Source: Bradyrhizobium sp. SRL28
GTDB taxonomy: Bacteria; Pseudomonadota; Alphaproteobacteria; Rhizobiales; Xanthobacteraceae
Assembly: GCF_018596315.1 (NCBI RefSeq)
Contig: NZ_JAHEAG010000007.1
Coordinates: 186,001 to 250,000, forward strand
Direction of reading: 5' to 3'
Length of the DNA stretch: 64,000 nucleotides
The position numbers were made by a program, and so were the translations under genes. The notes beneath the pieces were generated by a model. It ran no database searches. It was given only the letters and a program-made list of their open reading frames with translations, and had not been told where the DNA came from. Shown one piece after another: positions 20,997 to 29,337 of this stretch (position 1 is the first letter of the stretch; the number at the start of each line of letters is the position of its first letter).

Positions 20997-21000
<4 letters not shown>
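19231..21000 (+). CDS. Fused ABC permease/ATP-binding protein, LivM-LivG type (CouSTU-like system)
   Basis: 589 residues joining a LivM-type permease (about 1-310, with LLTGVGGLTSFGQAAFCGFG and the loop RTGRAIRALRRGHIAGEAFG) to a LivG-type ATPase (about 345-589). The ATPase keeps Walker A GPNGAGKSTTFNL, signature LSLGQQRIVEIARAL, Walker B LLLLLDEPAAGL and VLLVEHDMGFVMDLADRIVV. Such fusions are a known variant of HAAT importers, including the p-coumarate CouPSTU system of R. palustris as I recall it. The start is 6 bp after the permease stop and the end overlaps the next gene in ATGA. No binding-protein gene adjoins it; the CouP-like gene at 32034-33185 is the candidate. Confidence 0.93.
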
Positions 21001-21728
<728 letters not shown>

Positions 21729-21918
21729 GGGGTGAACCCGTAAGTTCAGAGCGGTCGGTGGACGTCCGCTTTGGTGCGCATTTCCGGACTTAAGTTGGAA
21801 ATTGCGTGATGTCCGAGAAGTCCGGAAACCGACATTCATCGTGAGGGGCGGCATGTCTCAAAAGTGCCAACAGCGGACGTCGTCGCCTCATTCGATACGT
21901 CGTCGGCAGTCGCGACAG

Positions 21919-22731
21919 CTAACGCCATTCGATTCCGTATACATCAACAGGCTGCAGGAAGCCCTTGAGATGGCAGGGACCAATGTTTGTGACATGCAAG
22001 CGATCCCGGATGCGATCCTGAACGGCATTTGATACAAGAATGGCATCGGGCTCGGCCAACTGGCACAAACGAGCAGCCAGTTGAACGGTCGCACCAAAAA
22101 GGTCGTTGCTGTCCGCAATCGGTTCTCCGACGTCAATACCAATTCGCACCTGAAGCTTCTCTTTGCTTGCCAGATTGAAGGCTTCAAACGCTTGCTGGAT
22201 GGCGCGGGCGCATTGCACGGAGGCGGCCGCGTCGGCGAAGGATGCCATGATGCCGTCGCCAGTGTGCTTCACCACATGCCCACCCTTGTCCTTCAATGCG
22301 CGGCGAACCAGCGCGTCATGTGCCCGAACCATCTCCACAGATCGGGCATCGCCAAGACGCTCTGTCATGCTGGTAGAGCCAACGATGTCAGTGAACATAA
22401 TGGCCCGCAGGGCTGAATCGATTGTGACGTTGTTTGCCTCGCCGCTCGGTTCCGGATCAGACACTCTCCCCAGAAACGCCTGGACGGCTGAGAGGTCCAC
22501 TTCGATCACATCTTTCGCCACTTCGCCGTGAGCTTCGTCATGAACCCGCATCGCAGTTTGGATATCCGGTGCGTCAATGAGACAGAAGCCCGTACCGCGC
22601 GATTCATCAAACCAATACGTCAAGAAACGAACTCCGTATTGATCTTGCACTTCCAGGTCTTTTCGATGCGCCTCGGCGATATCGGAAGCTGTCAGGCCTG
22701 AGAGATCGTGTCGGTCGAGGAAAATTGGCAC
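21919..22731 (-). CDS. DUF4242 domain fused to class III adenylate/guanylate cyclase
   Basis: 270 residues. The N-terminal part (about 1-85) is a DUF4242 (SCO4226-like) ferredoxin-fold domain: PIFLDRHDLSGLTASDIAEA, GVRFLTYWFDESRGTGFCLI, VHDEAHGEVAKDVIEV. The C-terminal part (about 105-270) is a class III cyclase domain: AIMFTDIVGSTSMTERLGDA supplies the first metal aspartate, KHTGDGIMASFADAA the second, and LQVRIGIDVGEPI follows. I choose the GTG at 22731 because GGAG lies 8 bases upstream and DUF4242 proteins usually begin MPxFxDRHD; an ATG at 22809 has no ribosome-binding site. Cyclic-nucleotide synthesis controlled by a small-ligand or metal-binding domain is inferred. The gene stands alone. 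Confidence 0.85.
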   Translation of the reverse strand: MPIFLDRHDLSGLTASDIAEAHRKDLEVQDQYGVRFLTYWFDESRGTGFCLIDAPDIQTAMRVHDEAHGEVAKDVIEVDLSAVQAFLGRVSDPEPSGEANNVTIDSALRAIMFTDIVGSTSMTERLGDARSVEMVRAHDALVRRALKDKGGHVVKHTGDGIMASFADAAASVQCARAIQQAFEAFNLASKEKLQVRIGIDVGEPIADSNDLFGATVQLAARLCQLAEPDAILVSNAVQDRIRDRLHVTNIGPCHLKGFLQPVDVYGIEWR

Positions 22732-22908
22732 TGGTGTTGCTCCACCCGTTTCTTCAGACGGACTCGTTTCAAATCTGCACCAAGCATGGTGTTTCGCCGA
22801 AAGCGCCATTTAATGTAACAGCTTGCAATTGGGACTGCAGATACCCGGCGCAGCGAACCGCGCGCCCCCTCCGACGGGAGCGGCGGGCTTCGCCATGCCC
22901 TTCCGAAG

Positions 22909-23112
22909 TCACCCGACCCTCAAATTCTCCGCCGAAGTCTTCCCCTTGTTGGGCACTTCCTCGTAGCTGACCTTTGCACCCTCATTGAGTGTGCTGAGCC
23001 CAGCTTTCTCGACCGCGGAGATGTGCACGAACACATCCTTGCTGCCGTTATCGGGCTGAATGAATCCATAGCCCTTTGTCGCGTTGAACCACTTCACCGT
23101 TCCGGTTGCCAC
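22909..23112 (-). CDS. Cold-shock domain protein (CspA family)
   Basis: 67-residue single-domain RNA chaperone. RNP1 is KGYGFIQ and RNP2 VFVHIS in the standard CspA framework TVKWFNATKGYGFIQPDNGS. Length is typical. The start is a GTG at 23112 with GGAGA 8 bases upstream. The region upstream on the minus strand (23113-23360) is a long non-coding gap suitable for a structured leader, though no specific cold-box is recognisable. Confidence 0.95.
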   Translation of the reverse strand: MATGTVKWFNATKGYGFIQPDNGSKDVFVHISAVEKAGLSTLNEGAKVSYEEVPNKGKTSAENLRVG

Positions 23113-23360
23113 CTTGGTCGTCTCCCATATCCGATAGGACCTAGAGACAACCTCGTGCCGATGGGAAAGGCAAGCAAAACCCGCCAGGGTGAGCCGGCAG
23201 GGCCGAAGTATCGGCTGGTGCCTGCCTTCCTTCCAAATATCCGCGAATTAACTCGCTTTTGAGACCCCTGGAGGCGCATATTGGGGCAATCACCGCTCCG
23301 CCTCCCAGGCATTACCGGTGACAGAGAGTGTTGCGCTCCCGCCTATTCGAGGGAAGCATC

Positions 23361-23606
23361 ATGCCCCAGTCTCAACGCCTGTCGTCCGTGATTCCATTCG
23401 CTGCAATTGAGCGCCCCGCTTGTCCGAAGTGCAAGGCCCCGATGATGCTCGTCAGTATCGAGCTAGCACGCCCGGGCGTCGACTTGCATACCTTTGAATG
23501 CGCTATCTGCAACCACGCACATACGACCCTTGCCGCGTATGAAGACCCTATGAAGTCCAAGTCCCTTGGACGCTGGCTTCAAGGCGATTTGCACCCACCC
23601 AGGTAA
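23361..23606 (+). CDS. Small zinc-ribbon-like hypothetical protein
   Basis: 81 residues starting MPQSQRLSSVIPFAAIERP after a GAGGGAAG ribosome-binding site. Two cysteine pairs, CPKC near residue 21 and CAIC near 46, separated by about 25 residues, resemble a treble-clef or zinc ribbon; the pattern CPKCKAPMMLVSIE with TFECAICNH recurs in small Bradyrhizobium proteins I recall. No catalytic motif is visible. The function is unknown, possibly nucleic-acid binding. Confidence 0.7.
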   Translation: MPQSQRLSSVIPFAAIERPACPKCKAPMMLVSIELARPGVDLHTFECAICNHAHTTLAAYEDPMKSKSLGRWLQGDLHPPR

Positions 23607-23855
23607 GGCGCGCCGGAGTGAACCGGCGGATTTTGTACTTGAAGGGCTAGCGCCCGCAAAAGCGCCCCTGATCGACATCGCAATGTCCGCGATCGCAGCG
23701 CCAACAATGCCCTGTATGTTCGGCAATGCCGCGAAGGGAATTGCCGAAGTCCGGAAAGAAGGCAAACTAAACTTGCCGCTAGAGATGGATCTTTCGCAGT
23801 AGCCGCTCCTAGTTGTTTTTGACAGGTTAAGCCACTCATGCCGGCATCAAGCGCC

Positions 23856-24017
23856 TTAGTTCTTTCTGGGCGGCGGTTCGTTCGCTACTTCCTCTGCCAG
23901 TAGCTTTAGAAACTTCTCCTGCCGCGCGTCAGCTTTCGCTGCCGCCGCTTCCGATGCAGCCACGAGACTGCGATAGAGCTTAAGGTTTTGCCGGCGAATG
24001 AAAAATTGATGTTCCAT
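23856..24017 (-). CDS. Small conserved rhizobial hypothetical protein
   Basis: 53 residues, MEHQFFIRRQNLKLYRSLVA then KADARQEKFLKLLAEEVANE. The RRQNxKxYRxLL...LKLLAEE pattern is that of a family of very short Rhizobiales proteins of unknown function. A strong GAGGAGG lies 5 bases before the ATG at 24017; the frame is open upstream to 24137 without a better start. Predicted all-helical and cytoplasmic. Confidence 0.75.
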   Translation of the reverse strand: MEHQFFIRRQNLKLYRSLVAASEAAAAKADARQEKFLKLLAEEVANEPPPRKN

Positions 24018-24342
24018 AGCTACCTCCTCTGAGGGCATGGACCGAAGCGCATGGTGCGCTTGCGAATGGAGGATGGGAAGTGTCGAGCACGTATGTCTGC
24101 CGGAACGATCGAGAAAGATGACGACATGCTGGGGCAAGCCGTCACCAACATGGCACTGACATCGCTCAAGCGGTTAGTTGGGCGGCAAGCCGACGGGCAC
24201 AAGCTGAGATGCCGTCTGGCTTGCCGGCGCTTACGGCGTTGTAAATACGGTCAGCCTTTACGTCGACTACGGACAGGAGACTTTTCATGCTATTCACGTC
24301 GAAGCGAGCAGTTCGTTTTCGTTAGCGTTGCGGATCTCTTTG
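24018..24342. other. Non-coding or decayed stretch
   Basis: An open frame crosses this segment on the plus strand (24051-24515), but its translation is arginine/serine/cysteine-rich with no recognisable family. It also runs antisense through the Q/N-rich remnant. I see no convincing gene, RNA or repeat here. Confidence 0.5.
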
Positions 24343-24485
24343 TTAGCCGCCGCTCTGCTGGCCGCTCTGGTTTGGATTTTGCGTCTGTTGGTCAGGCGCC
24401 TGATTCGGGTTCTGGCCGGACTTGGCGGACTAATCGCCCTGTCGATTCTGCTGACCATACTTGTTGGGATCATTCTGTTGGTCAT
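24343..24485 (-). pseudogene. Remnant of a Q/N-rich small stress protein gene
   Basis: AAGGAGACGGG precedes an ATG at 24485. The frame with protein-like composition is shifted relative to that ATG: it reads QNDPNKYGQQNRQGD, an amber stop at 24430-24432, then SAKSGQNPNQAPDQQTQNPN and QSGQQSGG before TAA at 24343. Replacing the amber by CAG would restore one Q/N/P/G-rich frame, and a one-base indel near codon 4 would join it to the ATG. Such low-complexity 50-60-residue proteins occur in rhizobia. An EcfG-type promoter lies just upstream. The frame starting at the ATG itself encodes an arginine-rich peptide without this pattern. Confidence 0.6.
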
Positions 24486-24516
24486 CCCGTCTCCTTAATG
24501 GTCGGGAACATATGAC

Positions 24517-24541
24517 AACCGAGCCCACGGAGGTTCGTTCC
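24517..24541 (-). promoter_or_regulatory. EcfG-type (general stress) promoter candidate
   Basis: On the minus strand GGAAC (24541-24537), a 16-base spacer and GGTT (24520-24517) match the alphaproteobacterial EcfG consensus GGAAC-N16/17-CGTT except for one base. It sits 32 bp upstream of the ATG of the Q/N-rich remnant. Confidence 0.55.
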
Positions 24542-24694
24542 GGCAAATCAAAAAGAAAGCCGTTCAGTTCAAATGCGGCAGACCGCTTGTTACCCCCTCG
24601 TGCTAAGCGGCACGTCCAACATATGCATATGCGCTTTGCTGTTGTCGTACCCGGAGTACGATTCAATGCCTTTGCGATTTTCGCAGCGCCGGAG

Positions 24695-24979
24695 TTAATG
24701 CAGCCGAAAGACTCCGTCGACGGCGCGTAGTTCAGCAGGCTTGATCAGTTTGGAGTGCGCAACGGTGACTGCAAACAGCGGACCTTCGAGCTTTGTTTCC
24801 CAAAACGCGAGGAAATCCTTCAACGCCGGGAAATCCGGAAACATATCGTAGTCCTGCCAAACGTAAGTTTGCAGCAGCCAGCGCCGATCCGGACGGCGAT
24901 AAACGATTTCCGCTGTTGTCAGTCCGTAGCCTAAGACCTGCTTCCTGAAATCCTTGGAAACCGCATCGTTCTCGACCAT
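24695..24979 (-). CDS. Usg-family small protein
   Basis: 94 residues, MVENDAVSKDFRKQVLGYGL then TTAEIVYRRPDRRWLLQTYV and VAHSKLIKPAELRAVDGVFR. This matches the short 'usg' family of Rhizobiales, whose function is not established. GGAGG lies 5 bases before the ATG at 24979; an upstream in-frame start at 25045 would add 22 residues without a good ribosome-binding site. Sequence is slightly AT-richer than the catabolic operons. Confidence 0.8.
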   Translation of the reverse strand: MVENDAVSKDFRKQVLGYGLTTAEIVYRRPDRRWLLQTYVWQDYDMFPDFPALKDFLAFWETKLEGPLFAVTVAHSKLIKPAELRAVDGVFRLH

Positions 24980-25148
24980 GCCAACCTCCAGCCCAACTGA
25001 AGAGTAATGCGTGATTCTCAATTCGCCAAAAAGGAAAACGTTCAATAGGTCATAGCAATCAACGCGCTAGCAGCATGTTACTTCACCTGCTAGCAGTCGT
25101 CCCTCCTCCAGAAACTCAAGTCGCAGTCAAACATCGCGGGCTGAAGCC

Positions 25149-25176
25149 CTTGCGCCCCAGTGTCACAAGCTTATGT
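25149..25176 (+). promoter_or_regulatory. RpoH (sigma-32) promoter candidate for groESL
   Basis: CTTG (25149-25152), a 17-base spacer and CTTATGT (25170-25176) fit the alphaproteobacterial heat-shock promoter pattern CTTG-N17/18-CYTATNT. The CIRCE element begins 9 bp downstream, at the expected transcription start. Confidence 0.6.
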
Positions 25177-25185
25177 GAAGAGCGG

Positions 25186-25212
25186 CTAGCACTCGCGCAT
25201 TGCGACTGCCAA
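25186..25212 (+). promoter_or_regulatory. CIRCE element (HrcA operator) upstream of groES
   Basis: CTAGCACTC-N9-GACTGCCAA against the consensus TTAGCACTC-N9-GAGTGCTAA: 8 of 9 and 7 of 9 arm positions match with exact spacing. It lies 32 bp before the groES start. HrcA repression of this groESL copy is therefore likely. Confidence 0.75.
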
Positions 25213-25244
25213 TCCAGAAAATCACAAAAGCCAGGGAGGACCGC

Positions 25245-25562
25245 ATGAAATTCCGTCCGCTCCACGACCGTGTCGTGGTCAAACGCATCGATGCCGAAGA
25301 TAAAACCGCAGGCGGCATCATCATTCCGGACAGTGCCAAGGAAAAGCCCTCGCAGGGAGAAATCGTCGGCGTGGGCCCGGGTGGCCGCGACGAAGCCGGC
25401 AAGCTGATCCCGATCGACCTCAAGGTTGGCGACCGCGTGCTGTTCGGCAAATGGTCGGGCACCGAAGTCAAGATCGACGGCCAGGAGCTGTTGATCATGA
25501 AGGAAAGCGACATCATGGGTGTCCTAACCGACGTTCCGGCTGCCAAGAAGAAGGCCGCCTAA
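25245..25562 (+). CDS. groES: Co-chaperonin GroES
   Basis: 105-residue GroES (Cpn10), the heptameric lid of GroEL. MKFRPLHDRVVVKRIDAEDK is followed by the mobile-loop region TAGGIIIPDSAKEKPSQGEI, then LIPIDLKVGDRVLFGKWSGT. The start at 25245 is set by AGGGAGGA; the frame is open upstream to 25200. It is preceded by a heat-shock promoter and CIRCE element and followed 136 bp later by groEL, with a palindromic repeat in the gap. Bradyrhizobium species usually carry several groESL copies; which one this is cannot be told here. Confidence 0.97.
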   Translation: MKFRPLHDRVVVKRIDAEDKTAGGIIIPDSAKEKPSQGEIVGVGPGGRDEAGKLIPIDLKVGDRVLFGKWSGTEVKIDGQELLIMKESDIMGVLTDVPAAKKKAA

Positions 25563-25574
25563 CCGCACCCGCTC

Positions 25575-25676
25575 CCTCATCCTGAGGAGCCGGCGCAGCC
25601 GGCATCTCGAAGGATGAGCTCCAAGCTCAACTCATCTCATCCTTCGAGACGCCCTCCGGGCTCCTCCGGATGAGGA
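25575..25676. repeat. Palindromic repeat between groES and groEL (type CTCATCCTGAGGAGC)
   Basis: Begins CCTCATCCTGAGGAGC and ends GGGCTCCTCCGGATGAGGA, with CATCTCGAAGGATGAG and CTCATCCTTCGAGACG in between, so the whole unit folds into a long imperfect hairpin. A second copy lies at 37935-38030. It fills the groES-groEL gap and could alter the ratio of the two proteins. Confidence 0.75.
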
Positions 25677-25698
25677 TCAGTTTCAAACGGAGATCATT

Positions 25699-27348
<1,650 letters not shown>

Positions 27349-27376
27349 CTCCAACCATTCAGAGCACAACAATAAG

Positions 27377-27405
27377 AAAGGCCCGGCAGCATTGCTGGGC
27401 CTTTC
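27377..27405 (+). terminator. Intrinsic terminator after groEL
   Basis: AAAGGCCCGGCAGC and GCTGGGCCTTT pair around ATT with one bulge, followed by a pyrimidine run (CTTTCT). It starts 28 bp after the groEL stop. Confidence 0.8.
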
Positions 27406-27419
27406 TGCACTGGCCACTC

Positions 27420-27599
27420 GTCCATCTCGACGACGATAGCTGCATGGAGGTGACCGCTCTCAAGGGATCAGGCGGAGACGTGCAGCACTTCGCCGATCGT
27501 ATTCTCGCCGAGCGTGGCGTCCGCTATGACCGCATGGCAATGATCCCAACCTCGGCTAGACGAAGCGTCGCCCGGACCTTCCAGCACGTCGACTTCTGA
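27420..27599 (+). pseudogene. nikR: C-terminal remnant of nickel regulator NikR
   Basis: The frame reads VHLDDDSCMEVTALKGSGGD, then VQHFADRILAERGVRYDRMA, MIPT, and 14 further residues to TGA. This is the end of the NikR ACT-like nickel-binding domain: the VHLxxDxC core preserves the His and Cys equivalent to E. coli His89 and Cys95, and GDVQHFADxxIAxRGVR is almost unchanged. The ribbon-helix-helix DNA-binding half and the earlier metal histidines are absent; the frame is cut just after the groEL terminator. No start codon with a ribosome-binding site precedes it. It is a 5'-truncated relic. Confidence 0.75.
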
Positions 27600-27791
27600 A
27601 GTGGTGTCGCACCAGAAAGCCCCGACCGTGCGCCGAGGGCTCCCGCATTGAAATAAAAATTGATCCGGGAACCCAAAAAAGCGGGGGCGCTTCTCAAAAG
27701 CGACTTGATTTCTCGCTCATTTTTCTGCGCGACGACAATTTCTTGATGGGTAAGAAGAGGTGACCGATTAACAAATTTTGATGAGGAAGCG

Positions 27792-27980
27792 ATGACTGAT
27801 CAACAGTTGGCTCTTCAGGCGATCAACGAAGCGCAACTCATACTGGAAGAATACCTTCGGCCGCGGCCGCAGAATAACGAGCATATCCTCGACAGGTTGG
27901 TGGAAGTTCTAGAACGCCCCGATTTGGTGGTTGCTGTAAGCCGCTTGCAGCAACAAGGCAGTCTCGCAGTGCCCAAATGA
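27792..27980 (+). CDS. Small conserved hypothetical protein
   Basis: 62 residues, MTDQQLALQAINEAQLILEE then YLRPRPQNNEHILDRLVEVL and ERPDLVVAVSRLQ. GAGGAAG precedes the ATG. It is predicted all-helical and cytoplasmic, and similar short proteins occur in Bradyrhizobium. Its stop overlaps the next start (ATGA), so the two are co-translated. A GGAAC at 27668 is a possible EcfG -35 box, but the matching -10 is poor. Function unknown. Confidence 0.7.
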   Translation: MTDQQLALQAINEAQLILEEYLRPRPQNNEHILDRLVEVLERPDLVVAVSRLQQQGSLAVPK

Positions 27981-28348
27981 GGAAACTGCCCTCAGTCGCC
28001 TTGGCCGTCTGGACTGCTACGGTCTTGCCAGTCGGGGTGCCAGATGCGCAGGCCAAACAACAATGCAGCGCCACGAAGCCATCAAATCAGCATGGGCGCT
28101 GGTGGTCCTATCGTCTGATCGATGGACGAAAGTGCTGGTACGAAGGCAAGCCCATGCTTTCGAAATCGATGCTGGAATGGCGCAAGGAGGCGTCCGCGCG
28201 ACCCGCTTCCAACGGAAAAATCAAAAGCGTCGTCACTGAGAAAGTCGTCACAGAGAAACCTGGCCATCCATTAGACGCGCGGGCTTGGGCTCCCAATGAT
28301 CCTGATACTTTCGAAGCGCGATGGCGCGAAAGGGTGGAAATGCAATAG
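27977..28348 (+). CDS. Small secreted hypothetical protein
   Basis: 123 residues with a signal peptide (MRKLPSVALAVWTATVLPVG, cleavage near DAQA). The mature part has CSATKPSNQHGRWWSYRLID then GRKCWYEGKPMLSKSMLEW; the two cysteines could form a disulfide and the WWSYR-IDGRKCWY pattern recurs in short rhizobial periplasmic proteins. The remainder is low-complexity, with VVTEKVVTEK duplicated. Translationally coupled to the preceding gene. Function unknown. Confidence 0.7.
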   Translation: MRKLPSVALAVWTATVLPVGVPDAQAKQQCSATKPSNQHGRWWSYRLIDGRKCWYEGKPMLSKSMLEWRKEASARPASNGKIKSVVTEKVVTEKPGHPLDARAWAPNDPDTFEARWRERVEMQ

Positions 28349-28464
28349 GCGTGCCCCAAGGGAAAGTCTCGAAGCGCCGGAATCGCACCTGCGCGCCACA
28401 GACAATTTTGGCGACTCGCGAAGAGCCCTTGCTTTGCAACTAACCGCACAGCGGAAGACCAGCA

Positions 28465-29106
28465 ATGCGAACGGCTGCAGATTTCAATCTCTATTACGCC
28501 GCCCCTGACCCCTGGCATATTTCCCACGCGCGATTCAGGGACAAGGTCTTGCGCCGATGTCTGAAGCGAATCATCCGGAACAAATCCGTTCTTGAACTCG
28601 GTTGTGGCGAAGGCCACTTGACCCACGCAATTTTTGGCAAAGCACGATCCGTGGTTGGCATCGACATAAGCGATGTAGCGATTGCTCGCGCCAAATCGCT
28701 AAATTTGCCAAACGCCAGATTTGAAAGCGCTGATTTTCTGCAAGCATCATTTCAGGGTTACGACGTGATCGCAGCCATCGAATGCGTCTACTATCTCTCC
28801 CTGGAGGAACGGGGGGCGTTTTTGGAGAAAGTCGCCAAAGAACACGCTGGCAAAATACTTCTGCTTTCGGGTCCAATCGTGGACTACAGAAGACACTTCG
28901 GTCATAAGCGATTGATGCACGAGTTCACGACTTTAGGATTCGTCCCCCTTAGATTTTATAACCTGTCCGTTTATTGGCATCCGCCTTCATCCAAGATTAT
29001 CGCCAACCTGATCAAGCTGCCACTTGGACACAAATTGCTTGATTGGATGCCGGAGTCGATGATCTATCAAAGACTGTACGCACTTCGAGCACCGAAAGCC
29101 TCCTGA
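28465..29106 (+). CDS. Class I SAM-dependent methyltransferase (NodS/SAM-MT-like)
   Basis: 213 residues. Motif I is VLELGCGEGHLTHAIFG near residue 44, then VVGIDISDVAIARAKSLNLP and FLQASFQGYDVIAAIECVYY as post-I and motif II/III. The N-terminal YYAAPDPWHISHARFRDKVL resembles the NodS/PigM-type group that methylates small metabolites, but identity with NodS cannot be claimed. Base composition is clearly more AT-rich than the flanking operons, with runs such as AAATCGCTAAATTTGCC, which suggests acquisition. No partner gene adjoins it and the substrate is unknown. Confidence 0.8.
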   Translation: MRTAADFNLYYAAPDPWHISHARFRDKVLRRCLKRIIRNKSVLELGCGEGHLTHAIFGKARSVVGIDISDVAIARAKSLNLPNARFESADFLQASFQGYDVIAAIECVYYLSLEERGAFLEKVAKEHAGKILLLSGPIVDYRRHFGHKRLMHEFTTLGFVPLRFYNLSVYWHPPSSKIIANLIKLPLGHKLLDWMPESMIYQRLYALRAPKAS

Positions 29107-29337
29107 CTCGGATTCGATAACCCGACAGAGAGGCTTCGTGTAGCTTCGGCTTGCCTTTGAAAGTGGATTTCGTGCCCCGCCTTCATTAACGAAGCCTTAA
29201 TCATGATATGTGTTCCCACCGCTTCCTTGTGGGTTGCACAACATCCTGAACACTCGCGGCCTTCTATCCTTGCGTGACTGCAGCCATTTTATCCGGCTTG
29301 GCGCCGATGATGGCTGAGGGAATCACAAGGTCAGACG

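Noticed and set aside
23566..23802. Possible small gene of 78 codons
   Set aside because: It overlaps the zinc-ribbon gene, lacks a ribosome-binding site and its translation shows no conserved pattern.
24051..24515. 154-codon rightward open frame
   Set aside because: Arg/Ser/Cys-rich with no family pattern, no ribosome-binding site, and it runs antisense through a recognisable Q/N-rich remnant with promoter.
27668..27692. EcfG promoter for the small gene at 27792
   Set aside because: GGAAC is present, but the expected CGTT at 16-17 bases reads GCTT or CTTC, too poor to call.
28465..29106. Idea that the methyltransferase is nodulation gene nodS
   Set aside because: Only the generic SAM-binding motifs and a short N-terminal likeness are visible, and no nod box or other nod gene is present.
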